52,479 bases of DNA from Moduliflexus sp964602655. Lineage in GTDB: Bacteria > Moduliflexota > Moduliflexia > Moduliflexales > Moduliflexaceae. Location of the stretch: contig CAZRSF010000043.1 of the NCBI GenBank assembly GCA_964602655.1, forward strand, positions 1-52,479, written 5' to 3'. This document shows positions 16,605 to 24,502 of the stretch, piece by piece; positions within the stretch are counted from its first letter, which is position 1; each line of letters opens with the position of its first letter. The translations under genes and the position numbers were made by a program. Under the pieces are notes generated by a model. The model saw only the letters and a program-made list of their open reading frames with translations, made no database searches and was not told where the DNA came from.

Positions 16605-17054
16605 ATGGAACTTAAACAGTTTTTGATCAAAGCCAAGGCCAATTCCTACGCCAGTGGAAAAGAAGGAACAACACTTCCGGGCGACGGCAAAGAATTATCA
16701 TTCGCGGAGAATGAATTCACCTATAAAGATCGCTATTTTGGAGAAAATCCGTTTATCGGAGAAGAGATTATCTGGAAAAACGAGCGCGTCGTCTGGGGGA
16801 TGAATTTTTACGGCGGCGTTTCCAGTAAAATCGCCCCGGTCGGCGATGTGTATGAATTTCTGCAACAGGCGCTCCGCGCAGCGAAAGATGATCAGCCATT
16901 TCGAGGGCCGGAGCATTTTGCCTATCAGAATTTCGAATATCGCAACGACATTCAAGGGACAATAGAGGCATTTACCGGAGTGGAATGTATCTTCTATCAG
17001 GATGAAGAAGTGTACCGATTGGCCTATCATGGAGGCATTGTGACATCTTTGTAG
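16605..17054 (+). CDS. DUF5680-domain protein
   Basis: A 149-residue soluble protein matching the DUF5680 pattern: ELKQFLIKAKANSYASG, ELSFAENEFTYKDRYFG, PFIGEEIIWKNERVVWGMNF and a final EVYRLAYHGG. In other bacteria this domain occurs alone or after a helix-turn-helix; here it stands alone. Its role is not known. It is the first gene of a run with a TIGR04076 protein and a MarR regulator, behind an operator-like palindrome. Confidence 0.7.
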   Translation: MELKQFLIKAKANSYASGKEGTTLPGDGKELSFAENEFTYKDRYFGENPFIGEEIIWKNERVVWGMNFYGGVSSKIAPVGDVYEFLQQALRAAKDDQPFRGPEHFAYQNFEYRNDIQGTIEAFTGVECIFYQDEEVYRLAYHGGIVTSL

Positions 17055-17098
17055 AGATGCCTTGCCGAGGCGTCTCTATCAGAGAAAAGAACGAACTG

Positions 17099-17443
17099 AT
17101 GAGCAATATGATCGAATGTCCGAAAGAAGCAGAGGGTATGAAAAACATGCGCGAGCGCTGCGGATGCCGGATTACCGTGTTAAAAAAGGTATTTCACGCT
17201 GATCTGTATCAACAATATCCGTATGGCGCAGCCGCGCCGTGCGGCAGATTCGAAGAAGGACAGGTCTTTATTACGGAAAACCGCTGGGACCCGCCGAATG
17301 GCTTTTGTCACTGGGCATGGAGTGAACTGCGGCCAATGATTCAGAGCATTCATGCGGGACATGAGGTCACGATGATTGCATGCTGCACGGATGGATTGCG
17401 CCCTGTCACATTTAAGTTAGAGCAAGTGGGGTTGGAACAATGA
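17099..17443 (+). CDS. TIGR04076 family protein
   Basis: About 114 residues, cysteine-rich. The family signature is clear: GCRITVLKKVFHADLYQQYP, PCGRFEEGQVFIT, GFCHWAWSELRPMI and IACCTDGLRPVTFKLE. The conserved cysteines (PCG, FCHWAW, ACC) suggest a metal or redox site. No reaction is established for the family. The start is uncertain among ATGs at 17099, 17108 and 17138. The stop overlaps the MarR start by four bases (ATGA), so the two are translated together. Confidence 0.7.
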   Translation: MSNMIECPKEAEGMKNMRERCGCRITVLKKVFHADLYQQYPYGAAAPCGRFEEGQVFITENRWDPPNGFCHWAWSELRPMIQSIHAGHEVTMIACCTDGLRPVTFKLEQVGLEQ

Positions 17444-17898
17444 AAAAACGCCAATCACGCGCAGCATCGGCAAAGACGCCTGCCGGAGTGATTTCGCAGA
17501 TCTCGAAAATCCGCGAAGGCGTCAACCGGCTGATTGTTCAAGGATTACGCGAACATGGGATTGATGGGATTGTCACGTCGCACGGCGATATTTTCTACGT
17601 CTTGTTCCGTCATGAGGAGCTTTCGATGCAGGAAACCGCCGATTTGATAGGCAAAGACAAATCCACTGTCACCGCGCTCGTGGATAAATTGATCAAAGCC
17701 GGTTTTATCGAAAAACGTCAGGACGACGCGGATCGACGCGTGACGTTTATCCGCCTGACAGAGGAAGGGCAGCGCTTGCGTCCCGATTTCCACGAGATTT
17801 CGGTGACGCTGCTTGCCCGGATTTACGCCGGATTTACCGAGCAAGAAAAAGAAACGTTAGTGTCGTTATTAACTCGTATTCAGGAAAATATTTCATAA
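17440..17898 (+). CDS. MarR family transcriptional regulator
   Basis: A 152-residue dimeric winged-helix repressor. The DNA-binding core is LSMQETADLIGKDKSTVTAL (helix-turn-helix) followed by VDKLIKAGFIEKRQDDADRR, where the wing carries the conserved DxRR. Helices at both ends would form the dimer interface. It is the last gene of a three-gene run and probably controls it through the inverted repeat at 16522-16554. A pyridoxamine-oxidase-like gene follows after 102 bases and a palindrome. Confidence 0.85.
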   Translation: MKKRQSRAASAKTPAGVISQISKIREGVNRLIVQGLREHGIDGIVTSHGDIFYVLFRHEELSMQETADLIGKDKSTVTALVDKLIKAGFIEKRQDDADRRVTFIRLTEEGQRLRPDFHEISVTLLARIYAGFTEQEKETLVSLLTRIQENIS

Positions 17899-17908
17899 GA
17901 GTCTTGTA

Positions 17909-17929
17909 TGTCGAAATTGCATTTCGACA
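17909..17929. repeat. Type D palindrome (TGTCGAAAT), copy 1
   Basis: TGTCGAAAT and ATTTCGACA are perfect inverted repeats around TGC. A second, larger hairpin (GGACGAAA / TTTCGTCC, 17956-17975) follows, so the gap between marR and the next gene is almost entirely palindromic. A related element lies at 31781-31808. Confidence 0.65.
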
Positions 17930-18000
17930 CGCGCCGCATGACATGGCGGACGGGTGGACGAAAAAAATTTCGTCCTACACGTACATAGGAGAAGAATATC

Positions 18001-18402
18001 ATGCAAGAAGCCACGACCTTATTACAAGCCAATCGCAGCGGATTTTTAGCCACAGTTGACGCCGGACAGCCGCGCCTGCGCCCGTTCCAGTTTCAATTCG
18101 TCGAACAGGGGAAATTTTATTTCTGCACGGCCAAAAGCAAGGATGTGTACAAACAGTTGCAAGCCGCGCCAGTCACAGAATTTTCCGTCACGTCGCCTGC
18201 GATGGAAACATTGCGGCTGCGGGGCGCAGTCAAATTCAGCGACGACATCCAGTTAAAACAACGCATTCTGGAGAACGAACCGATGATTCGTTCGATTTAC
18301 GGTGACGCTGACAACCCGAATTTCACGCTGTTCTATGTCGAACATGGCGACGCGATTGTCTTTGATTTTTCCGGCAAGCCGGCGCGTCAATATACGTTCT
18401 AA
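18001..18402 (+). CDS. Pyridoxamine 5'-phosphate oxidase-like flavoprotein
   Basis: A 133-residue protein with the split-barrel FMN-binding fold of the PNPOx family: RSGFLATVDAGQPRLRPFQF, KFYFCTAKSKDVYKQLQA, EFSVTSPAMETLRLRGAVKF and a final DAIVFDFSG. Such small members bind FMN or F420 and reduce diverse substrates; the substrate is not visible. AGGAGAAG is well placed before the ATG. It probably belongs to the MarR-linked stress set, though a palindromic gap separates it from marR. Confidence 0.75.
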   Translation: MQEATTLLQANRSGFLATVDAGQPRLRPFQFQFVEQGKFYFCTAKSKDVYKQLQAAPVTEFSVTSPAMETLRLRGAVKFSDDIQLKQRILENEPMIRSIYGDADNPNFTLFYVEHGDAIVFDFSGKPARQYTF

Positions 18403-18404
18403 TA

Positions 18405-18465
18405 GCAATTGCCTTCGAGTAGATCGTAAATCGTAGGGCGAAACTGTTGTTTCGCCCTCGTCTAA
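18405..18465 (+). repeat. Type C direct repeat, copy 1
   Basis: GCAATTGCCTTCGAGTAGAT continues through a perfect hairpin GGGCGAAAC/GTTTCGCCC. Nearly the same 60 bases recur in the same orientation at 21193-21255. The two copies bracket the ABC-2 exporter operon exactly; this one overlaps the stop codon of its last gene. Confidence 0.75.
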
Positions 18466-19262
18466 CTCCCGGTAGACGCGTAATGCCGCAGGCCGACGCG
18501 CCAGGCGAGAATGCCAGCGAAAAGAAAGACGACGCCGGCAGCGGGCGAGAGCGCGTATAACCACGCCGGATCGCTTGCCGGGTCATACCGATTCAGGAGA
18601 AGCAACAGGGGGAAATAATTCACGCAGCCGAGCGGCACGATAAACGTGAAAAATTTCCGAAACCAGGCGTGATAAATCGCCAGCGGATATTGCGCGGTTT
18701 CAATGCCGCCATACGTCAGGGTATTCATGATTTCCAGCGATTCGGTCGTCCAGAAGGCGAACGTGGCTTGAAACAGCAGCAAGCCCATGAACAGGCAGAC
18801 CGCGCCGCCCATCGTCCAGGCGATCAGCGCGATGTTGGGAAGCGAAATCGCGATGTGAAGATGCGACAGGCCGAACAGCAGCGCCAGCGACGCTTGCGAA
18901 AAGCGTCCGATGCGCGATAGACGCAATTCATAGCCGAACAGTTGCAGCAATGTGCCGCGCGGACGAAGCAAATAGCGGTCGAAATCCCCTTGTTTCAGCA
19001 AGCGCGGGAAAATATCGAACCCTCTGGTCAGCGCGTCGTTGATCGAAAAGGCCGCGCTGATCATGCCGTAAAAGACGCAGACTTCATACAACGACCAGCC
19101 CTGAATCGAGTCGAAACGCTCGAATAACGCCCAGACCGCCACAATGTCGATTCCGGTCAAGAGAAAATGCGCGACCGTCTGCAACAGAAACGAGGCGCGG
19201 TATTCCATCTGACTGCGAATGGAAATGCCGATGTAGCGGGCGTAAAGCCGCAATGAGTTCAT
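18462..19262 (-). CDS. ABC-2 type permease (DUF990-like), second subunit
   Basis: Predicted 266-residue inner-membrane protein with about six hydrophobic segments. It begins RLYARYIGISIRSQMEYRAS, as ABC-2 permeases of the DUF990 kind do, and contains GDFDRYLLRPRGTLLQLF, a hallmark of this subfamily. It starts five bases after the previous permease stops, so the two permeases and the ATPase form one operon and presumably a heteromeric exporter. The cargo is unknown; relatives export drugs or envelope components. Confidence 0.8.
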   Translation of the reverse strand: MNSLRLYARYIGISIRSQMEYRASFLLQTVAHFLLTGIDIVAVWALFERFDSIQGWSLYEVCVFYGMISAAFSINDALTRGFDIFPRLLKQGDFDRYLLRPRGTLLQLFGYELRLSRIGRFSQASLALLFGLSHLHIAISLPNIALIAWTMGGAVCLFMGLLLFQATFAFWTTESLEIMNTLTYGGIETAQYPLAIYHAWFRKFFTFIVPLGCVNYFPLLLLLNRYDPASDPAWLYALSPAAGVVFLFAGILAWRVGLRHYASTGS

Positions 19263-19266
19263 GCGT

Positions 19267-20109
19267 TCAGCCTCCCTGCACCACCACGCGGCGCGCGCCG
19301 ACGCGGAACGCCACGTAGCCGATCACTCCCAATCCGACAATCCAGAGCAGTTGCCGAGCGAGTTCTTCCCACACGGCAGAAGGCGCGAGGCTGCCGACAT
19401 AAAATTGAAACGGCACGTCCATCAAGCCGCGAAACGGCAAGGCGCGAACAATCGGCTGCAACCGTTCCGGAAAAAACGACAGCGGCAGCACGATCCCGCA
19501 TAACGGCCAGATCAGCGCGGGCAGCAGCATCGCCAGCCCTTCGCCGCTGATCGTCCAGAACAGCGACACGGTCGCCAGCAGCTTCAACACGCTGCTTAAT
19601 AGAACGGCCAGCAGCAGCAGCGCGAGAAAGCAGAGCAATCCCGCCGCAGACGCCGGAGCGCGCAGCGCCCATGTATTCAGACCGAGCATCGGGAACACGA
19701 CGGCGGAGGCAATGAGCATCGGCAGCGCTCGCAGCATCGCTGGCGCGGTCTGATTGGCAATCTGCCGCGCAAACCAGAACCAGAACAGATGCACCGGGCG
19801 GACGAATTCATACGCGATGTTGCCGGTGCGAATCAGCGCGGCGATGTCCGCGTCTTCGCGGAATGGGAGGATCGCGAACAACGCCTGGCCGAGCCAGATG
19901 TAGCTGATGACCTGATCGTAATTCAATGGCTGCGCCTGCGTAGATGACGCGAAAAATGCGGAAAACACCATCACGCGAATCAGTCCGAAAAAGGTTTGCG
20001 TGCCGAAGCCCGCCCAGGCGGCGGCGCGATATTGCAGCAACAGGCGGAAACGCAGGCTGAACGCGGAAAGATAGGCAGCGGCGGCGGACGGCGGTTTAAC
20101 GTTGAGCAT
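19267..20109 (-). CDS. ABC-2 type permease, first subunit
   Basis: Predicted 280-residue inner-membrane protein with about six hydrophobic segments. It has FSLRFRLLLQYRAAAWAG at the cytoplasmic start and IRTGNIAYEFVRPVHLFW, matching the GNIxYxLLRP pattern of DUF990-type permeases. The ATG at 20107-20109 overlaps the ATPase gene end by 14 bases, giving translational coupling. A longer start 13 codons earlier would lie deeper inside the ATPase gene and is less likely. Confidence 0.8.
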   Translation of the reverse strand: MLNVKPPSAAAAYLSAFSLRFRLLLQYRAAAWAGFGTQTFFGLIRVMVFSAFFASSTQAQPLNYDQVISYIWLGQALFAILPFREDADIAALIRTGNIAYEFVRPVHLFWFWFARQIANQTAPAMLRALPMLIASAVVFPMLGLNTWALRAPASAAGLLCFLALLLLAVLLSSVLKLLATVSLFWTISGEGLAMLLPALIWPLCGIVLPLSFFPERLQPIVRALPFRGLMDVPFQFYVGSLAPSAVWEELARQLLWIVGLGVIGYVAFRVGARRVVVQGG

Positions 20110-21073
20110 AGAGTTGTGCGATAATTTCTTCAATCGAAGGGTTTTCAAGATACAAATCCCGCACAGCGTACCGATCCATCAATCGCCGCACCAATTCGGA
20201 TGCCGAGACCTGGTTCGGTTCGAACGCAAAATGCAGGCGGCTGCCTTCTCGTCGAATCAGCGTCGCGTGTTCATCCCAGACTTGCTGCGGCGCGTCTTCC
20301 ACGTCAATCATGAGGCGGCGTTCCGGCGAAAGCCGCTGCCGCAGGTCGGCAATCGAACCGTCGGAAATAATCCGGCCTTCGCTGATGACGATCAGGCGCG
20401 AACAGAGCGCCTCGATGTCGTCCATGTCGTGCGTGGTGAGGATAACGGTCATCTCGCGTTCCCGGTTCAGCGTCTTGATAAAATCCCGGACGGCAAGCTT
20501 GGAAAGGGCGTCTAAGCCGATGGTCGGTTCGTCTAAAAAGAGAATGCGCGGGCGATGCAGCAGCGCGGCGGCAATATCGCAGCGCATCCGCTGGCCGAGG
20601 CTGAGTTGTCTGACCGGCGTGTCGAGCAGCGTGTCAAGCTGCAATAGCGCGACTAAACGCGCTTTCTCCTCGCGATATTGCGCCGCCGGAATGCGGTAAA
20701 TATCCCGCAGCAGATCGAACGATTCGATGGCCGGCAAATCCCACCAGAGTTGCGTGCGCTGACCGAAGACCACGCCGATGTCGCGGACGTGTTCGATGCG
20801 TTGTTTCCAGGGGACGCGCCCGTTAACCGCGCATTCTCCGGCATCCGGCGTCAGAATGCCGGAAAGAATTTTGACCGTCGTGGATTTGCCTGCGCCGTTC
20901 GGGCCGATGTAGCCGATCAGTTCGCCCTGTTCGATGGAAAACGATACTTCGTTCAGCGCGTGAACCGTGCGATACGTCCGTCGGAAAAGTCCGGCGACTG
21001 CGCCGAGCATCCCGGCGCGGCGTTCCGCGATTCGGAACGTTTTGGTCAGATTCTTTACGATAATTTGCGGCAT
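20096..21073 (-). CDS. ABC transporter ATPase of the ABC-2 exporter
   Basis: Predicted 325-residue ATPase with Walker A GPNGAGKST, signature LSLGQ, Walker B ILFLDEPTIGLD and H-loop TTHDMDD. Residues beyond about 235 form a C-terminal tail domain (RRLMIDVEDAPQQVW onward) of the DrrA/NatA kind. It is the first gene of the operon and energises the two permeases downstream. A copy of the type C direct repeat lies about 120 bases upstream. Confidence 0.9.
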   Translation of the reverse strand: MPQIIVKNLTKTFRIAERRAGMLGAVAGLFRRTYRTVHALNEVSFSIEQGELIGYIGPNGAGKSTTVKILSGILTPDAGECAVNGRVPWKQRIEHVRDIGVVFGQRTQLWWDLPAIESFDLLRDIYRIPAAQYREEKARLVALLQLDTLLDTPVRQLSLGQRMRCDIAAALLHRPRILFLDEPTIGLDALSKLAVRDFIKTLNREREMTVILTTHDMDDIEALCSRLIVISEGRIISDGSIADLRQRLSPERRLMIDVEDAPQQVWDEHATLIRREGSRLHFAFEPNQVSASELVRRLMDRYAVRDLYLENPSIEEIIAQLYAQR

Positions 21074-21192
21074 GGTGAAATGATTTTTTTCTGAAACGTC
21101 TTGTCAACCAAATACTCGTTGAGGTTGAAATTTTCAGGCATTTTTATCCGAAAAACGACAAAATATACATGGACAAGAATTCCGGTTGTCAT

Positions 21193-21255
21193 GCCAATTG
21201 CCTTCGAACAGATCGTCAATTGTCGGGCGAAACTGACGTTTCGCCTTCGTCGAAA
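21193..21255 (+). repeat. Type C direct repeat, copy 2
   Basis: GCCAATTGCCTTCGAACAGA continues into GGGCGAAAC TGAC GTTTCGCC, aligned with 18405-18465 in the same orientation. Directly after it, CGAAACGTCAGTTTCG (21251-21266) is the exact reverse complement of CGAAACTGACGTTTCG (21228-21243), so two hairpins can also pair with each other. It lies upstream of the ABC-2 operon. Confidence 0.75.
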
Positions 21256-21301
21256 CGTCAGTTTCGACGTACAACGCAACATGATATTTCGATTGAACAA
21301 A

Positions 21302-21334
21302 AGGAATGCAAACGCAAGCGTTCGCACTCCTCGG
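21302..21334. repeat. Type B palindrome (GGAGTGC...GCACTCC), copy
   Basis: AGGAATGCAAACGC and GCGTTCGCACTCCT form an imperfect inverted repeat. The outer GGARTGC/GCACTCC arms recur at 28532-28583, 36204-36227 and 41936-41986. Together with the neighbouring type A and type C elements it fills most of the gene-free gap 21074-21453. Confidence 0.5.
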
Positions 21335-21369
21335 TCGATGTCGCTATTATAGAGCATTGACCACGTAAG

Positions 21370-21402
21370 AACCCTGCCAGGGTTTAAAACCCTGGCAGGG
21401 TT
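21370..21402. repeat. Type A intergenic palindrome, copy 2
   Basis: AACCCTGCCAGGGTTT and AAACCCTGGCAGGGTT are perfect inverted repeats sharing a single central base (33 bases in all). It lies 51 bases upstream of the sfsA start, with no T-run on the plus side. Confidence 0.9.
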
Positions 21403-21453
21403 GGGTTCAATCCTTGCGAATAATGCGATACTGCATAATAGAGCGGAGACGAT

Positions 21454-22578
21454 ATGCAATTACGTTTGTACCCCGCATCCACAGAAGTCACGTTTCTTCG
21501 CCGCCCGAACCGGTTCGTGATGGAACTGCAAACGGCGACCGGCGAAGCGATTCGGGCGCATGTGCCCAATACCGGGCGCATGGAGGAATTTTGTCTGACA
21601 GGACAGCCATTTTTCGTCGCGCCCGCGCATGGCAAATTCTCATACAAGGTCATTGCGACAACCTATCAAGGATCGTATGTCTTTTTGGATACGATCAAGG
21701 TGAACGAACTTTTTTTCAATTTGCTGACGCGCAACCTGATTCCCGCCTTCCGCGACGCGACCGATATTCGGCGGGAAGTGACGTTCGGCGCATCGAAATT
21801 CGATTTTACCTGCGCGCTGAATCAGCGCCCGACGATTGTCGAAGTCAAATCCTGTACCCTTTGTCACAATGGAGTGGCGATGTTCCCCGATGCTCCGACA
21901 TTGCGCGGACAAAAGCATCTTGCAGATTTGGAGCGCCTGGCACAGGAAAACGGCTATGATACGCATGTTGTGTTTCTGATTCTTCATGCTGGCGCAACAC
22001 GTTTCCTGCCGAATCTCCATACCGATCCGGACTATGCCCGGCTCTTTTTGTCTTCACAGGTCGTTAAGTTGCACACCTACGCGCTCGCATTCTCCGATCC
22101 GGCGACAGCAGAATTAGCGACGCTGCGGGACGTACCGATTGATTGGGATACGCTGCGGACGAATTGCCAGAATAAAGGATCGTATCTGCTGTTGCTGGAA
22201 AATCCGGCTGACATCACGCTGCCAATCGGCAAATTAGGAGAGCGATTCTTTGGAAAAGGGTGGTATGTCTATGTCGGTTCTGCCATGAATTCGCTAAATA
22301 CGCGGCTGAAACGACATCAGCGCACGCAGAAAACGCGCTTCTGGCACATCGATCATATCGCGTCAACCGTGATGCCGGTCAGAAAAGTCTATCCGATTCG
22401 GAGCGCAACGCGCCTTGAAACGGAAATAGCACACGCGCTGGAACGCATCAGCGACGACAGCATCCCCGGCTTCGGCGCATCGGTTCCCGTCGCCCGCTCG
22501 CATCTCTTCTATTTTCGCGCCTCGCCGACTGCGAACCGGCAATTTGTGGAACTTCTGTTTTCGTTCAGAACATTATGA
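21454..22578 (+). CDS. sfsA: SfsA nuclease fused to a GIY-YIG-like (DUF123) domain
   Basis: Predicted 374-residue two-domain protein. Residues 1-230 are SfsA: FLRRPNRFVMEL, AHVPNTGRMEEF, VFLDTIKVNELF, the catalytic-looking SKFDFTCALNQRPTIVEVKS and FPDAPTLRGQKHL. SfsA is now regarded as a DNA/RNA nuclease of the PD-(D/E)XK type. Residues about 235-374 are an added GIY-YIG-type domain of the DUF123 family: GSYLLLL, GKGWYVYVGSAMNSLNTRLK, HIDHI and a Glu helix. SfsA alone is about 235 residues, so this is a true fusion of two nuclease-like folds. GGAGACGAT precedes the ATG. Confidence 0.9.
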   Translation: MQLRLYPASTEVTFLRRPNRFVMELQTATGEAIRAHVPNTGRMEEFCLTGQPFFVAPAHGKFSYKVIATTYQGSYVFLDTIKVNELFFNLLTRNLIPAFRDATDIRREVTFGASKFDFTCALNQRPTIVEVKSCTLCHNGVAMFPDAPTLRGQKHLADLERLAQENGYDTHVVFLILHAGATRFLPNLHTDPDYARLFLSSQVVKLHTYALAFSDPATAELATLRDVPIDWDTLRTNCQNKGSYLLLLENPADITLPIGKLGERFFGKGWYVYVGSAMNSLNTRLKRHQRTQKTRFWHIDHIASTVMPVRKVYPIRSATRLETEIAHALERISDDSIPGFGASVPVARSHLFYFRASPTANRQFVELLFSFRTL

Positions 22579-22631
22579 GACGACGAGCCGCCTCCGATGA
22601 CACCGTTCTTTTGGATTGCTTCTGATGATTT

Positions 22632-23072
22632 TTAGTGAAGGAGAGACGCATGCCCGCGATCCTGTTTCGCTAACTGTTCGAAGAACTTCCGCAAATTCGA
22701 ATCAACAACCGATAAGATCATTTCTGCATGAGCGCCAGCAAATTGCCGTTCAAGTTCAGCCATCACAGCAGCGGCTTCGGAAACGCTGTCAAACGGTTCT
22801 CCTGACTCAAGCTGCTGCATGATACGCTCACCGTTTTTCAGGAAGGCTTGCAAAGGAACAACATCAAATTCGATATCCCCCACATCCTTTGTCGTGTAAC
22901 GTTTTCGCAGCATCTTAATCCGCATCGCATGTTGAATTTCTTCCTGCTCAAGTTGGGTAAACAATGCGTAGTATTTGGGCTCGTGGGCAAACTGTTTGGC
23001 AAGCAAGCCGTACACGTTTGCAAATAATTGCTCTGCGCGTTCAGCGAGAGCGAATTTATCGAATGTATTCAT
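22632..23072 (-). CDS. Rubrerythrin/ferritin-like protein
   Basis: A 146-residue four-helix protein with the spacing of a ferritin-like di-iron site: ERAEQLFANVYGLL, TQLEQEEIQHAMRI (ExxH), AELERQFAGAHAEM and LAKQDRGHASLL (a final His). No rubredoxin-type cysteine domain is attached, so it resembles erythrin-type proteins that reduce peroxide or store iron. Its ATG overlaps the stop of the MATE gene by four bases, so it is translated from the same message. A diiron protein behind a MATE exporter is an unusual pairing. Confidence 0.75.
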   Translation of the reverse strand: MNTFDKFALAERAEQLFANVYGLLAKQFAHEPKYYALFTQLEQEEIQHAMRIKMLRKRYTTKDVGDIEFDVVPLQAFLKNGERIMQQLESGEPFDSVSEAAAVMAELERQFAGAHAEMILSVVDSNLRKFFEQLAKQDRGHASLLH

Positions 23073-24454
23073 GATGATATCTCCTCAAATTTTCTTCGTT
23101 CGTCACTATTTCGCTGCGTAACATCAGTGAGCAGCCGCATCTCCTTCCAGACCATCACGCCAGTAATTGCGATAGCAAAGACATCTGACACCGGAAACGC
23201 ATTCCATAGCCCTGACAATCCCGAAAATAAGGGTAAAATCAGCACAAGCGGAATCAGGAAGAACTGGCGGAGAATCGAGAGAAAAAATGCGTGTTTCGCT
23301 TTGCCGATAGATTGATACATTCCTCCGGCAATCACTTGAAAGCCGACGAGCGGCAGAAAAAGAATGATAATGCGCGTCGCCGCGATCGATTGCGCGATCA
23401 GCTCGGCGTCGGAAGTAAAGATGGCGACTAATGTTTTGGTAAACAGCATCAAAAACAGGAAGGCCGCGATTGAACAACCTGTCGCCCATTTGATCGCCGT
23501 CAGGATTGACTCTTTAGCGCGATGATACTGTTTTGCGCCGTAGTTATAGCCCAAAATCGGCTGCAAGCCTTGAATAACGCCTAAAATCGGCATGAACACG
23601 AACATCAGCAGCCGATTGATGACGCCGAACGAGGCAATCGCGATGTCGCCGCCGTACCGGCCTAACGAATGATTGAGAATGACCGCCATGAGGCTGCCGG
23701 AGGCGTGGCGGGCAAACACCGACACGCCGATTGAGAACATTTCTCGAATAATCTCCCAGCGCGGCGCAAAGTTCTTCGAATGAATTCGCACGCTGCTGCG
23801 TCCGCTCCAAAAATAAAAGAGGACGACGGCTGCGGAGACGAATTGCGCAATCACGGTCGCAATAGCCGCGCCAGCAATCCCCATGTGTAATACATAGATA
23901 AAAATCGGATCAAGAATGATATTGGTCACGGCGGAGAGAATCATGACCATCATCGCGAACCGCGCCGCCCCTTCTGCGCGAATCAGGTTATTGAACGCCG
24001 GCGTCATAATCGCCCAGAGTGTGCCGTAAAAAATCGGTCGCATGTATTCCGTCGCGTATGGAAGTATCTGATCGGTCGCCCCGAATAACCTTAGCAGCGG
24101 CTCTAACCAGATGTTGCCGCCGATGGTGATCAGGATGCTCAGCGCGGCGACCACAGAAAAAAAGTTCCCCAACGTCTGCTCTGCGCGTTCGCGATCTTTT
24201 GCCCCAAGACTGCGGGAAATCATTGAGGCTGTCCCGATCCCGACGGTTTGCGCGAGCGACATGATAATCATCTGAATCGGCCCGGCAATCGCTAAACCCG
24301 CGATGCCGAGCGTCCCGACTCCGCGCCCGACGAAAATCGTATCAACCAGGTTATACGTGCTGAGCACGAATAAGCCGATGATCGAGGGAACGGATTGTTT
24401 CAGCAGCAACGTCGAAATTTTTTCCGTACCTAAAAGGTCATGTTGTTGACTCAT
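23069..24454 (-). CDS. MATE family efflux transporter
   Basis: Predicted 461-residue inner-membrane antiporter with about twelve helices. It shows VPSIIGLFVLSTYNLVDTIF, QTVGIGTASMISRSLGAKD, a middle FGVINRLLMFVFMPILGVIQ and QPILGYNYGAKQYHRAK, as in MepA/NorM-like MATE proteins. These exchange Na+ or H+ for cationic drugs or metabolites. It heads a two-gene unit with the rubrerythrin-like gene. Confidence 0.9.
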   Translation of the reverse strand: MSQQHDLLGTEKISTLLLKQSVPSIIGLFVLSTYNLVDTIFVGRGVGTLGIAGLAIAGPIQMIIMSLAQTVGIGTASMISRSLGAKDRERAEQTLGNFFSVVAALSILITIGGNIWLEPLLRLFGATDQILPYATEYMRPIFYGTLWAIMTPAFNNLIRAEGAARFAMMVMILSAVTNIILDPIFIYVLHMGIAGAAIATVIAQFVSAAVVLFYFWSGRSSVRIHSKNFAPRWEIIREMFSIGVSVFARHASGSLMAVILNHSLGRYGGDIAIASFGVINRLLMFVFMPILGVIQGLQPILGYNYGAKQYHRAKESILTAIKWATGCSIAAFLFLMLFTKTLVAIFTSDAELIAQSIAATRIIILFLPLVGFQVIAGGMYQSIGKAKHAFFLSILRQFFLIPLVLILPLFSGLSGLWNAFPVSDVFAIAITGVMVWKEMRLLTDVTQRNSDERRKFEEISS

Positions 24455-24502
24455 AATGTGTTGCCATTCTGTTCGTATCGTTTTGGCGAGAAGACCTCGC
24501 TC

